Source: Arachnopeziza araneosa (lineage: Eukaryota > Ascomycota > Leotiomycetes > Helotiales > Arachnopezizaceae). Taken from it: DNA of 64,000 nucleotides. Shown here piece after piece: positions 22,733-35,905 of the stretch; position 1 is the first letter of the stretch, and every line of letters begins with the position of its first letter. The notes under the pieces were generated by a model that was given only the letters and a program-made list of their open reading frames with translations, was not told the origin of the DNA and did not search any database. Position numbers and translations under genes: made by a program. Location: NCBI GenBank assembly GCA_003988855.1, contig QYAI01000054.1, forward strand, positions 1-64,000, read 5' to 3'.

Positions 22733-23587
22733 GACTTGAAAACTACCACCAAGGAAGTAAGATGGCTTTGTTATTCTAAAGCTGTGGTCACTGACATAAA
22801 ACAGCTGTGGCCGAAATTTTCTCCAGCCCTTCCAGAGCAATCTGAAGTCCAAGCTATCACCAAGCGTGATCGCAGCTTGACTAATGTATTGAATGGCATC
22901 GGAATCAAGACCCGAGCCTTTAGTCTTCCGAGCTTGTTGGCCCATCGAAGCGCGTTTCAACCTCAGGTACCCGGATCTTCGTCAACCAGACAAGAGGGGG
23001 ATAATCCCTATAAAAGCCGACGTTCACGATGGCTAAGTCGAGGCCAATAAAACAACCACTACCAGCAGTGGTCACATTGAAGATGTATTACCATTGATGT
23101 CTCTAATGAGGTATGCATTCGCCGGAACCTAGCCGCGTGTTCATCTACTAAAGTGTATGACAGGGGATGGATCAAACAATAGAATCAAAGCAGTAGTACT
23201 GACTTTTAGGAGTTGCGCTAACTCTCGCGCCACATTCCATCATCAAGACAAGTACCGAATAACGCTCCGAAAACACTAGAAGGGAAAAAACAGGAAACAA
23301 GAAATTAAAAGCAAGTAGAAATATAATCGTAGCTAAACATGACTTCAGGCCTCGGTTCTTGGCCATCTAAGAGATCCTGGTACAAACCTTATGTGCAACT
23401 TTCACATAATATATCACAACTAGCCAGAATCCAAGAAAGGGATTCAGTATAATACAGTCATATTCTCTATCTATGCGAAGAAGAGCCCAAACTCAAATGC
23501 TCACCAGAAGACTTTTAGTTCACAAGAGAAAACTAAAGTGATGCAGATGCAAATGCAGATGATTGCAAAGACCAAGAGAACTACAAT

Positions 23588-25100
23588 CTACTCTCGAAGG
23601 TGGCTTGCAACAAGGAATCCCATCTCAAGAGTTTGGCGCTCATTGAGTCGTGGGTCGCAGAAGCTGGTGTAATTGAGAGACAAATCTTCGTCTTCCAGGC
23701 CCTCGCTGCCTCCAGTACATTCGGTCACTGCCTCGCCAGTCATCTCCAGATGTATACCGCCAAGGTAGCTTCCTTGCTCTTTATGGATCTCAAACGATTG
23801 CTGCAATTCCGAGAAGATGTCGGCAAATTGTCTAGTCTTGATGCCAGTTGCAGTAGACATGCCGTTACCATGCATTGGATCGCATTGCCACACAATGCTA
23901 CCACGATACTCGCTATCCTCAACAACTCGAATATGGGAAGGAAGAAGTTGTCGAACTTTGGCGGCGCCATAGCGAGTGATCAGTGTAATCTTACCAACCT
24001 CGACAGTTGGATTCAACTTGCGAAGAAGAGCCAACAGATCAGAGTTGGCGGTTGAGGGGCCAACTTTAACACCAATAGGATTCTCGATTCCTCGAAAATA
24101 CTCGACATGGCCACCGTCAATCTGCCTCGTACGATCTCCAATCCACAAGAAGTGTGCAGAAGTATCATAGTAAGATTTGCCATCCTTGTTGACAATAGGA
24201 GGATCACGTGGTGCAGTAGATGAATGCTGAGGGTTTGGGAGCTTCCGGGTGAGAGCTTGTTCATATTCAAGCAAGAGCCCCTCGTGGCTGGTGTAGAAAT
24301 CGATGGTTTTGAGCGTATCCGAATTGTCAGCACCGATGGTTCGCATGAATCGAAGAGAGTCGGTAATGCGGTCGACAATGCTGGAGTATTTGGCTTGTAG
24401 TTCAGGGTCACCAACGTGTCCGAGATCCCAGGCAAGAGGTTGATGAAGATCAGCAAAGCCAGAAGACAGAGAGCCTCGAATGAAATTCAGGGTGCTGGCA
24501 GAGTGAAAATAGGCACTTGAAAATATTAGCAGATCTCGGTGACCGAAATAAGAATATGGTGTCTTACTCGACGAGTCTTGACGGATCTAAGGTTCTCTCA
24601 TCGGGCGCGAATCCGTTCAAGATATCGCCTCTGAAAGAAGGAGTTTCCTTGCCGTTAACAATCTCTGTGGGACTGGATCTGGGCTTCGCATACTGACCAG
24701 CCATGCGACCAATTCTGACGACCGGCTTGTTTGCACCATAAGTGAGAATGATACTTAATTGAAGGAGCAACTTGAGCTTGGATTCAATTGCATCTTGTTC
24801 GCAATAATCAAAGAGTTCTGCACAGTCACCACCTTGAAGAAGGAAGGCCTGACCAAGAGCAACTTTGCGCAATTCGGCCTTGAGTTTAGCAATTTCAGCG
24901 GGTTGAACAATAGGAGGAAGACGGGCAAGCTTTGCAAGAGATTTTTCCACGCTCTTGCGATCTTCGTAGACAGGTTCCTGCTTGATTGGCTTCTTGGTCC
25001 AGGAGTTGGGCGACCAATCCTCAACCTGGTGGGGCTGACGAGAAATTCCTGGATTGATGGACGTGGCCAACTCAGTCGCAGTAGTGAGCACAGCTGCCAT
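23588..25100 (-). CDS. Class-II (plant-type) DAHP synthase
   Basis: Two exons, 25100-24568 and 24515-23588, give 486 aa. The enzyme condenses phosphoenolpyruvate with erythrose 4-phosphate, the first step of the shikimate pathway to aromatic amino acids. Class-II markers include GQAFLLQGGDCAELF, VVRIGRMAGQYAKPRSSPTE, FRGDILNGFAP, LVDAYFHSASTLNFIRG across the intron, GDRTRQIDGGHVEYFRG, NPIGVKVGPS, and WQCDPMHGNG with its metal/phosphate-binding residues. Length fits the family (about 450-480). The start MAAVLTTATELATSINPG gives a short Ser/Thr/Ala leader; a targeting role is not evident. It is transcribed divergently from the HYPK-like gene. Confidence 0.95.
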
Positions 25101-25433
25101 GATGAAGAAAGTCTTCCTATCTTTGCAAGAGACAAGGAAAAGACCAAGGACCTGGTGCTCTTGGGGATGACCTTACCTGGGAGGAAGAAATCAAATATTT
25201 CGAGTGTGACTCGACCAATTCCTCAAATAAACACCTCGGCAGCCTTGTTAATTCGCTCCGACGCTTGACTCGATTTGGACAAAGCTCACCAGGGGCAGGT
25301 GGGGTCGCATGGGGAAAGAGCGTTCAGCAGGCGTTAAAAGCAACCACACTTCTTTCACAATCTGCAGTCTACTTTGCACACAAACTCCTCAGCAAAATAC
25401 CATCCTTGGGAAATCTCTCTTCAACCACCTATC
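25101..25433. promoter_or_regulatory. Shared divergent promoter region (DAHP synthase / HYPK)
   Basis: The 333 bp between the two start codons must carry both promoters. No specific factor site was identified with confidence. Confidence 0.6.
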
Positions 25434-26001
25434 ATGGCAGAGAAGCAACCACCAACCATAGTCGAAGGAGCTACAACTGGGGACGTTGATGATGAGATCC
25501 CGGTAGCAGCTAAGTCGGCAGAAGACCGTAAAGCAGCAGCAGCACTATCGTCTCTAGATGCTCCTCGCGAAGACGAGTCTACAAGCGTGAAAGATGTCGA
25601 TCAAGAAGCTGTCCGAAAAGCTATGGAAAGGCTCGGTGGAGGGGCTGCTTCCAATGGGACAAGCTCGAAGAAGGACGAAGACAAAAAGATTGTGAAGAAG
25701 TCGGTCAAGGTCGCCCCGGAAGATGTAACATTGCTGGTATGTCTATTGCGCTATTCTCATGGACAAGGATATCTTCCCGACCATGCAGCTGGTTTCCAGA
25801 GCAGTCCTGACCACTCATCCGTCGCCCTACCCCGCGGCCCAGAACACTTTCCAAGCATCAGGCCTCGCAAGAGTGCTAACTTGCATACCCCAACAGGTAG
25901 AGGAACTCGAGTTATCTAAAATCAAGGCCACAGAGTTGCTCAAAGCTCATGAGGGAGATGCAGGAAAAGCTTTGAAGGCATTTATTTCTCCAGTCGCATA
26001 G
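25434..26001 (+). CDS. HYPK: HYPK-like UBA domain protein (NatA-associated)
   Basis: Exons 25434-25736 and 25897-26001 are joined over a 160-bp phase-0 intron and give 135 aa. The C-terminal 45 residues (VKVAPEDVTLL, then VEELELSKIKATELLKAHEG and DAGKALKAF) are a NAC-alpha/HYPK-type UBA domain. The preceding KEDEDKKIVKK-like helix and an acidic, disordered N-terminus match huntingtin-interacting protein K, which binds and modulates the ribosome-bound NatA N-terminal acetyltransferase. Many fungal genomes annotate it as a NAC-alpha UBA-like protein, but it lacks the NAC domain, so it is not NAC-alpha itself. I chose the ATG of MAEKQPP because upstream frame residues are not conserved-looking. 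Confidence 0.85.
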
Positions 26002-27579
26002 GGCTCTGATGGAGGGGAGGAAAAATCTGAAATCTGCATGGTTCAAGCATAGCATCAGGAGTTATGGTAAACCAAAAAAGAATAGTATATTCCAAGATAC
26101 TGGCGGAATAAGCTTGACCTACGCCTCGCGAGCTACTCTGGGTCTTTAGGAGCCGCCCCACGCCTTTAATCTCTTATAACCCGTCAAGCCTAGATACTGC
26201 AGCAGGTGCATATCTTTGTAACTTGCTTTTCCCCTCGTCATTGTATCCTTGTACTACGCCAATCGTATCACTCTCCGCCTCAAATTCTCTTGACGTCGGA
26301 CAGTATAGAGTTTTGACAAGTTGTGCCACAGTTTTCCCTTTCAAACTTAGATAGATTCGACTGTCCTGATAGGATAGTATACGAGCGGAAAGTCTTGGCA
26401 ATTCTGGTGTAGCTAAAACAGTCATGTTCAGTCAGCGACTTTGAAAGTTGATGATTGCTCGAGCTATCCTGCACCGGGTTACTCTTGCCACACCACTGCG
26501 AGAAGCCACACTGTAGACGCGTCAAATACCTTGACACCTGCTAATTAAAGCCAAATGCCGTTCCCAGAGCCAAGCAAAACACTGGGGACGGGAGGCTGCG
26601 TCTTCTCATCACACAGAAAATAGACGGTTCGCAGTAGCTTTCCTGCCCTGGTAACACATTATCCTTAAAGACCGGTCGTGTCTGGCTCAACATGGGTCCT
26701 ATAAGTTTATGCTGCATCCCGTATAAAGATCAGCGTTGTCTGCATGCCAAGGGCCACGGATTCGGCGAGGTTGTGGTATAAGATACAGGATGTTGGGACG
26801 GATTGCAAACATACTCAATTGTTCGACCACTTGGAGACTGTCAGATCTGCATGAACACCCGCAGTCTTGGGGAAGACGGCATGGCTGTCGGAGAACTTAC
26901 TGAACGGAGCAGGCGTTCCACTGTCAAACGTCCACGTAGAGGGCCATTATGCATGACAAGGGAAGACGGATTTCCAGCCCTCTTCTTCTTCTCGAAGTTC
27001 ATCATGGTATATATTACTCTCGGTCATACTTGATCAGACGACGTAGTGCAACACCAAACTTTGATATCGTCTCGCTGAAGATTTATGAGAGAGGAATCTC
27101 TTCCTCAGCCTTTTCAAGATGAGTTTCTTTCTGGGGACTGATGGATTTGATGAATGGCTTCGTCAGTCTACTGTTGGTGAGAGGTGTGAAGGGGTTGAAC
27201 AATGTAGTCGACGGTCACTTTATCGCGAGATCGCTGCATATCGGCCTGGATTTTTCGAACGCGAAAAGTCAACAACGGCACAATCCCACCTCTCCCTCAC
27301 CACATTCACTTGGAAGCTTTTCAACGTCGGAATTGTTCAGCATCGCAACTCACTCATTCATTCTTCTGGAATTGTTCCATCGATGAAAGTCAACACCGTC
27401 ACAACTCAACTACCTTCTCGTCCGAACACTTGGATTTTCCTCTCAACGACGAAAGTTAACAACTTCACGAATCTCTCTCTACCAAAGAAGTCCTCAGACA
27501 CAATCCACTTCTCAATCCGCTTACTGCTCCTTTTTCTTAGGATAAACCTCTTTGCACGTCCTAAATAGGTCTATTAGTC
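26002..27579. other. Intergenic, 1.6 kb
   Basis: 3' flank of the HYPK gene and 5' flank of the membrane-protein gene. A 149-codon plus frame at 27119-27568 is Ser/Thr-rich without features and I do not support it as a gene. Confidence 0.45.
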
Positions 27580-29443
27580 ATGGCGAAGAAGAAAACATTG
27601 TCTCTAGAGGCAATCCTCGGATTTGTTCTTCTCTATCTGTGCGTACTCGGTGGTAGCAGTCTCGTGTTTGTCATTATTTGGTTCTGGAAGTTAGATTTCA
27701 TTGCTGCTGTTGCAATGCTCCTGTAAGCACTCTATTGAGCCCCCTATTCTGAGCATCTTAATCTACGTTAAGAATTTTATCTGACCACTGATATTAAGCA
27801 CCAACTTCCTGGCTATTCCTCACGGTCTTTCGTGGATTCTCTTTTACGGTCAAGGGTATCTATCTAAGCTCTTGAAATTTGCACTGCTCTTGAATATTAT
27901 CCACTCCCAGCGACAAGTTGAACGCAATGGTCATCCCGAAGCTCTACGTACTCGGCGCGGCAGAAATCGAACATCTCCCTTTGGGCTCATCCCACGCGTC
28001 TTTCTGGTCGCTATCCTTCTTTTCGCCATCTTTCCTAGCGTTTCTGCCTATTCAATTCCAGAAACTAGCTCTATAGTACCTCGAGACCCGACAAACCCAA
28101 GCAATTCGGAGTTACTGCACAACACTATTGCATTCGGATGCTTTGCTGCCGTCTCATTTATTCTTCGCTTGTAAGTACTTATTTCTTTGGCTTTTTGGCT
28201 TATTTTCCGATGAGAGCATAATCGTTAACATTTCTGAAGAACAAACAAATTCCGTTTCGAGAAGATGTGGCACAAGGAAGATTATTTCATGTCCATAGCC
28301 ATGGTTGGTGTTCTCTACTACTGTAAATCTGCCTATTGACTCTTCCATAGGTTGCTTATATTGTATTGATGGTTTTGATCAACGTTTCCGGTTCGAATTA
28401 AATCGAACCCAACCCAAGATACATGGAACTAATAGGATATAAATAGGATATTACGCAACTAATCTCTATGAGCCGAGCGATGCTCCTGCTATATTTGCAA
28501 ATCCACAAGATGTTAAGAATCGAATTTATGGATCAAAGATTGTCGTTGGTCTCGAGCAATCGATGTTAACCGTAACTTGGGGTGTAAAGGTTTGCATCTG
28601 GTTCTTTCTGATGCGAGTTTGGTGAATATATCTTTGCTTTTCTTCAACAAGTTAGCTCTAACACTGTGTAGCCAAAATTCACCAGACTATGAGCGTCCCC
28701 TATGGTGGCTTCTCCTCTTTATTATTGCTGGGTACGTGGGCGTCCAGGTTACATTTTTTGGGCTCGTTTGTCGACCTTTCAGTCAATATTGGGCTATGCC
28801 AGTCCAGAATGCTCAATGCGCCACACACCACAAGTACTCGATCGTACAGATGTCGATGAATATCAGCTCTGACGTTGCTCTATTTATCATTCCTTTCGCC
28901 TTAGTACTAAGTATCCACAATTCATGGTCAACGAAAGCCGTACTTCTGGTCCCCTTCAGCCTCGGTTTTGCGACAATCGCCTGTGCAGTCATGAATAAGT
29001 AAGTCTGAATGTCAATATTAAGCTTCGACTTTCTAACGTTGAGAAGGTACTACAATTTCTCATCCCCTCTAACGACAATCTACGCCCTCTGGTACATCAG
29101 AGAGGCTTCCACTGCTGTCGTTGTCGGCAATCTCATCTGCTCCTGGAAGTTGTTCAAAAGCCTCTTCCACTTTCAATATATCAGTCTGAGACGCTCGAAC
29201 AACGCTTTCGGCCAGCAGCAGATCGGGTTGCCGCACCCGTTGGGCTACGTCCTCGGCGCCAACGGGGCGGTGTATAGAGATGGCGCGCGTGTCGTTGGTC
29301 GTGCTCGGGACCTCTCTGACGAGAGCGTCAACCTCCCCCCTCCTCCTCCCCCTCCACCTCACCCCTCCCAAGCCCAGTCGGTCTCCTCTGGCCAGTCGAG
29401 CAAGCCAGGCTTGACTGGCAATGAGACCGCTGGCACTATCTAA
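27580..29443 (+). CDS. Rhodopsin-fold integral membrane protein (PTH11-like)
   Basis: Seven exons (27580-27722, 27799-28170, 28240-28303, 28351-28390, 28447-28616, 28652-28998, 29047-29443) give 510 aa with every junction in frame. The core is the fungal rhodopsin-fold domain. Its segments are NSELLHNTIAFGCFAAVSFI, WHKEDYFMSIAM, VGLEQSMLTVTWGVKVC, GYVGVQVTFFGLVCRPFSQY, NISSDVALFIIPFALVLSI and YALWYIREASTAVVVGNLIC. These proteins are putative G-protein-coupled or sensor receptors, and PTH11 itself is needed for appressorium formation. Odd here is an N-terminal extension of about 75 residues with two further hydrophobic segments (LSLEAILGFVLLYLC and TNFLAIPHGLSWILFYG) before what looks like a signal sequence. 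The C-terminal tail is Pro-rich. Confidence 0.8.
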
Positions 29444-31441
29444 TGTACTTTTGTACATTGACCAAGCGTGTTTGTCTTTTCGGGTCGGCGTGTGGGCGTG
29501 TGGGCGTTAAGATACCCCTTGCTGTTTGCTTTCGGTAGCAAAATTGAAACCTTTCTATAAATCTGTGCCTATTTTCGTGCAAGGTGATTTCGACTTCGAG
29601 GAGCTTCTAATTGTTATAGTTCCGAATCGACTTTCTACCTGGATTTACGAGTTAGAAGTAGTTCAATCTGGGAATGACTTTCAGTCTCGAAATTCAGGAA
29701 TTTGTGGTATTTCGAATGAATCGACATTGAATCTTGATTTAAGATCTTCGTTAAACTCGATCTGGAAACGACATTCAGCTTATAAAAGCAATAATTAAAA
29801 TTATCTGAACTTGAAGGACAATCAATCTTCGATTAGGAGATTAAAAGGTCTAAATTTCGAATCGACATTGCACCTCGATTCAAACTCGGTCTCTCCCTCC
29901 ATCCAGATTAATATGGTTGAGGTACATAACTGAGAAAGAGCATGTAATGTAGATTTAGGTATCTCAAGAGTCGTGATTCTGATCGGTTACCCAATTTCAT
30001 CCGGGAGAATGGGATGCTCCAATATTGAAGCAACTCGCAGTTTCCTTGAATCTGGAAATTGTGTGCTTGATTCGACGGGGCAATGGCATTGTCTACATGT
30101 TTACCTCTGTTGGTTTTTTACGAAGTGAACAAAACTGCTGCTCTCATGTCTCTGTGACATTGTCATATCAATGGAGTAGCGCATCATTATGGCGGAGAAT
30201 ATAACGAGTCCACCAGGTAATCTTGATATAAAGTATGGTGGAAAACACCACAGGCCTGTCAGGTCATCCTGACATACATCTTTTTCTTGCTCTAGTATGT
30301 CTCCCTTCTGTAGTGCTCATGAACCCTTGCCTCGCCGTCTCACGTCGCCGACAGATCGAAGTAGTGTGGGTAGCAACAAGGGAAAGACTTTCCCCATAGT
30401 CTGAGGCTTTGGAGACTTGATTGGCTTGTTCCTGAGACTTGATGGGAAATTCGAAAAGATGGGTGGGATTATGCTTAATAGGCCCGATCGTGTGGAAAGG
30501 CGCTAGAAGATATGGATTGCTGGATGGCTAATAGGGAGTGGCGGTTGTTCGGAATGTGGATATCGCTAAGTATAGAGATTTTGGTAATGCTAGATTGACT
30601 TGAATGGAGTAGAACGACTATACTTTTCATATTTTACCAAACTTCGGATCAGAAATATTCATTGTTTACTTTTTTCTAAGTAAATGATGTCACAAATAGG
30701 GGCTTCTGATCAAGCGAAGACTGATTTCACGGCTGTTAACCACTAGAGACACCCCTGGCAACCAACCCCTCAATTTCCCCAGACTGGGCGTCTGACCTTT
30801 CCTTTCCCACAAGACACTTCTCCCACACGACATCAAATATCATCCTGACCTTCCCAAAGCATCTTTGTTACCACCCTCGTGGTGTTTCAATCAAGGTATG
30901 TTGTCGCCGATGCTCCATGTCACCGCTCTATGCAGCATAAAAACTCCGACTCAAGATGGGCGGTTGCTAGCCTCGTCACACTTCTCAACTCTCTGGAATC
31001 TGTTACGTTATGTTTGAGCGTTGGATCCACCACACTTGTAAGCCTTGCGTTGTTGTTGACGTCTTGCTTTCAAGCATAAAAATCGCTGCACATGGAGAAA
31101 AGCCGAGCTCAGCCATGATTGGGCTCTGCTCAACCTCTGAGCAGGTCTGATGAGAATGTCCCGTGAGAAAGAGGGCCGATTCATCCAGCGACGAGAACTA
31201 AACCCGGCCCAGGACACAATACTGTAGTAACATACCTTTGAATTAGTCTCTGAAGAATACAACACGCCTGGTCACATTCAAGTGAACGAAACCTCCAAGT
31301 CACCTGATTCACCTGAGTCGCGACTTCCATATCAGATCTCCATTCCATACTTTATTCATTCCACCTCCACCTACAACTCCCAACCTCTTCCTCTTCCTCT
31401 TCTACCTTATTTCTTCTTGAAATACTTCGACAAAGATCAAG
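29444..31441. other. Intergenic, 2.0 kb
   Basis: No gene seen. Between about 29.62 and 29.90 kb three degenerate segments share AATCGAC followed by T/C-rich words (two share AATCGACATTG and AAACTCG), suggesting an old local duplication. The end is the promoter of the GH55 gene, with a C/T-rich tract just before its ATG. Confidence 0.45.
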
Positions 31442-34400
31442 ATGCTTCCTTTAACTTTGCTTTTTGCTTTCGTCCTTGCTGTGAGCGGGTCTCGCATTCC
31501 CCTTTATGCTGAGCGTCCATTACAAGATAATCAACATGGTGTTCATGTACAAGAAACCAACGACACGTTGATTGACCGAGATACAACTCCGTACTGGTAT
31601 GAAACTATTGCACACCAAGGAATTTCGGCTTTCGGACCTGCTGGTTATCAAATTTACAGAAATGTCAAAGACTACGGTGCAAGAGGTGAGCTTACAATAT
31701 TGAAAATACTACAGAAGTCTTTGCTCATACAAAATCATAGGTGACGGAGTTACGGATGATACAGCTGCCATTAATTCGGCCATGAACGCCGGAGGTCGTT
31801 GTGGCCAAGGATGCACTTCCACCACCACCACCCCTGCTGTTATTTATTTTCCCTCTGGCACCTACATCATTTCTTCTTCCATTATCGACCAGTACTATAC
31901 CAACATTATCGGTAATCCAAACAATCCCCCAGTTCTCAAAGCAAGCTCAAATTTTGCCGGGTTCGGTTTGATTGATGGAGACAAATATTACTCAGCCACC
32001 CTAAACTGGGTATCTACCAATGTCTTTTTTCGACAGGTTAGGAACTTCGTCTTCGATTTGACGGCGGTACCCATCTCTAATAACGTTGCTGGAATCCACT
32101 GGCCTACCGCACAAGCCACGAGTTTGCAAAATATTGTCTTCCAAATGAGCGCAGTATCTGGAACACAGCATGTGGGACTCTTCTGTGAGAGCGGCTCTGC
32201 TGGTTTTATGAATGATCTTACTTTCAACGGAGGAAATTTAGGTATGCAGGTTGGAAATCAGCAATTCACAATGCGCAATATTGTCTTCAACAATGTTGTG
32301 ACTGCTATCTCCCAATTTTGGGATTGGGGCTGGGTGTATCAAGGTCTCCAGATCAACAACTGTCAGGTGGGTATTGATATCTCTGCTGGTGGTTCGGGTG
32401 CGCAAACAGTCGGCTCTATCATCATCATCGATAGTACTTTCACGAATACTCCCGTTGGTGTTGTTACAGCTTTCAGTTCCAGCTCGTCACCTGATACTGC
32501 AGGCAGTCTGATTCTAGAGAACGTGATTCTTACCAACGTCCAAACTGCAGTACAGCAATCAGGAGGTGGTGCTATCCTTACAGGAGGCAGTGGAACTACA
32601 ACAATCGCAGCATGGGGTCAAGGCAATTCCTATGCGTCAAATGGACCGCAACGATTCCAGGGTACGATTACTCCAGTTAGGAGACCATCATCTCTTCTAA
32701 GTGGTAGCAACTACTACTCTCAATCGAAACCTCAATATGCTAATCTCGCATCTTCATCTTTTGTCAGTGTCCGCAGCGCTGGCGCTCTTGGGAATGGAAA
32801 CAACGACGACACTGTTCCTCTACAAAATACTATTAATAGTGCGACAGCCGCCGGCCAAGTTGTTTATTTTGATGCTGGAATCTACAGAATCACTAGCACA
32901 TTGTTCATTCCTCCAGGAGCTAAGTTGGTTGGCGAAGCATACTCCGTTATTATGTCTAGCGGTCCATACTTCAATGACATGAACAACCCACAACCTGTTG
33001 TCAGAGTTGGGAATGCAGGAGAGTCAGGTGGACAAGTTCAATGGAGTGATATGATTGTTTCGACGCAAGGTGCCCAAGCTGGCGCTATTGCAATTGAATG
33101 GAACTTGGCAACTACTGGCGCTCCATCCGGCATGTGGGATGTTCACGTTAGAATCGGTGGTTTTACTGGATCAAGCCTCCAAGTTGGTCAATGCGCAAAA
33201 ACTCCTGGGAATCCTACCATCAATCCTAATTGCATTGGAGCCTACATGTTGATGCATATCACCGCCAGCGCCTCGAATCTCTACTTGGAGAACAACTGGT
33301 TCTGGACTGCAGACCATGATATCGATGATAGCGATTCATCTGCTGGGAACCAAATTACGATCTATAGTGGACGTGGACTTTACATTGAGAGTACGGCTGG
33401 CAATATCTGGCTGTATGTATATTCCGTCTCTTTATTGAGCGAGTAAGTTGACTAACGTCTTCATTCAGGGTTGGTACAGCTGTCGAGCACAACACACTTT
33501 ATCAATACCAGTTGGCTAACACCCAGAATATCTTCATGGGATTCATCCAGACAGAGACGCCGTAAGTTTTGTCTTGACATGGATTTTAGTACTACAGACC
33601 GACTAATTGATCCAGATATTATCAGCCAGTTCCTAGTGCTCCAGCACCTTTCAGCGTTGTTCCATCCCTGAATGATCCAGATTTTGCTTCTTCTTGCGCT
33701 GGTCAGTCTGGAAACTGCGCTAATGCATGGGGTTTGCGGATTATTGACTCCAGTAACGTCTTGGTTTATGGTACTGGACTTTATTCGTTCTTTGATGATT
33801 ACAGCACTAGTAAGTCGCACTGCCTATTAAGGTGGGTTTCTAAGCTGACTTCTAAAGATTGCTCGGATGCGCAGTCCAATTCATGCCAAACCAACATCTT
33901 CAGTCTTGAGGGCTCAAATGGTTACGTCAATATTTACTGTTTGAGCACCCTTGGCAGCAAAAATATGATCACTCAGAATGGCAACACCTTCGCAGTTGCG
34001 GCTGACAATTTGAACGTGTATCCTGATACAATTGCACAATTCCAGCCAGCTGTTGGCGTAGCTGCTCCACAATCTCCAGTGCGGTCGGCAACCCAAACTT
34101 CCGCTCTTTCGTCGGTACAGCAAACTTCTATCATTCTGCCAGCGGCAACATCTACGCCGCATTCTTCTTCGTCGTTTTCTTCGCTAACTTTGAAACCATC
34201 TACACAGCATTCTTCTTCGTCGCTTCCTTCACCAAGTTCGACACCATACGCGTCTGGATGGAACTTTAGAGGCTGTTACACAGACAGTGTGTATGGACGA
34301 ACTTTATCCGTCGGACCGATTCAAAGTAAGGCCATTTGCGCTCTCTCCAGATACTAATTATCTCACACTAACTGTTAATAGTTGTGGAAAATCACACACC

Positions 34401-34623
34401 AAAGTCATTGACGATTGAGAGATGCTTGGCTGGTTGCCAGGCTATGGGTTTAGTCTACGCGGGAGTCGAATACACTGATCAGTGTTTCTGTGATAGTGCT
34501 TTGAGAAATGGTGGAGCATTAGCGCCTGATGGTAACGCTGGGTGCAATATGCCATGTAATGGGAATGCGACCGAGATCTGCGGAGGTGCAAACCGTTTGG
34601 ATTTGTATACCTTTGGATTTTGA
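31442..34623 (+). CDS. Secreted GH55 exo-beta-1,3-glucanase with C-terminal WSC domain
   Basis: Six exons (31442-31685, 31741-33412, 33469-33561, 33616-33809, 33858-34325, 34382-34623) total 970 aa. A signal peptide covers residues 1-17. Two pectate-lyase-like beta-helix halves follow, each opening with a GH55 repeat: NVKDYGARGDGVTDDTAAIN near residue 75 and VRSAGALGNGNNDDT in the second half. Other family blocks are YFPSGTYIISSS, GLFCESGSAGFMNDLTFNGG, WFWTADHDIDD and GLYIESTAGNIWL. A Ser/Thr-rich linker leads to a WSC domain (WNFRGCYTDSVYGRTL, YAGVEYTDQCFCDSALRNGG, CNMPCNGNATEICGGANRL) with the expected cysteines, a carbohydrate-binding module. The enzyme should cleave beta-1,3-glucan from chain ends outside the cell, for wall remodelling or mycoparasitic or plant-callose use. 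Confidence 0.95.
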
Positions 34624-35905
34624 TTTTTTTTGGGGCCGGAGCATAGCGGCATTGATTTTTGCGTTTACGCTGGGATTGCATATGGACATATGCTGGGTAT
34701 TAAATTTTGCATCTAATTCATCTTGGTAGTTTGCTAAGAATTAACAAGATTTGGATACTATGCTTATGTCTGCAAATTTTTATACGTGATTAAAAGGACT
34801 GTTATGCGAATAGAATTCAACTTGACTTCTCTCCCAAAGTTTGGTGGCAAATTGATCAAGTACTTCGATATATCTTGCAGCTCGCACTGGAATTCTATTG
34901 TACACTCATCATCTTGGTGCCCCTTTTCGCGACATATCTCTTGCACAACAAATATCTTATGGTTCAATACTATACCGGATTCCGGAGTCAACGCTCCTGG
35001 GGTGGTACAGCATCCTAGATCAAGTCAAGTCATGGGAACATACCCCGCGTTACACAAACCCAGCGTAGTATTGCCATGTGCTAAGTTGACAGCTCTTGAT
35101 CACCGGCGGAGGATTACGTCCGATGGTCTCTTGGATTTCGAGTATGATCGCTTCGGAGGGAAGGTAGAGGCCGCGTGATCAGACGTAGGAAGTCACTAGG
35201 TGCTTCTTCGGCAGCTGCTGTTGCTCCTACTGCGAGGTGTCGGCGCCGCATCATCTCGGTGATATTTGGGCATCAGGTAGGTGGAGGGTCCATGGCTCTG
35301 CTCCGGAGGCCTAGAGAGAGAAAGGAAGGCTAGTTTGAACTGGTAGTTCAAGCTGCGAAAGTAATCAAGCATAGGATGAGCAATGAGACTTTGATACGAA
35401 AAGGCAAATTGAATTCTACTTTGCTGAACCTCTACGGAGGTGCCCGGGCCAATTTTGTTCACCGCTCTTTTCTGTTTTCTAATCAAGTATTCGAGAGAGC
35501 TTGCTTTCGGTCATTTTTGCTATTGTGCAAAATGGGGTGGTGATGGACTTTGGCCTATGCACCTGTGTAGGAAGCAGGTAGCATGTACTTACTACCTGTA
35601 GGAGTTCAGAGCGTGAAATGGCAACAAATTGGAGGAAGCAAGACTGTAAAGTTTCTTTGAAAAAGAAATTCAATGGCCACTTGACCCTGGGATTAAATCT
35701 AGAAGACGATTTAATTGCTGAAAGCTGAGTGTAAGAGGGCAAGAGAGACATGTGGAGAGTTACAGTTACGTAAGCATTGGAGTGTTTAACGAGACGAGGT
35801 ACGCTTATCAGTGACGCGTCTCCGTCAAACACTATAACCAAACCTTCATGCAGAGTTCGATGGTTTTGATTGCATCTCCTGTCATGTTTCAATATCTCAA
35901 TACTG
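34624..35905. other. Intergenic, 1.3 kb
   Basis: Opposing open frames of up to 149 codons have no recognisable features. Read as the GH55 3' flank and the promoter of the next gene. Confidence 0.45.

Larger units (their letters stand above)
20896..23587. other. 2.7 kb intergenic region
   Basis: No convincing gene. All open frames are below 110 codons and featureless. It holds two inverted-repeat structures near 22.6-22.7 kb, listed separately, and a TATAAAA at about 23009 that precedes only a 22-codon frame. Confidence 0.45.

Noticed and set aside
25434..26001. Annotation as NAC-alpha
   Set aside because: Only the UBA-like C-terminus is shared; the NAC beta-barrel domain is absent and length fits HYPK.
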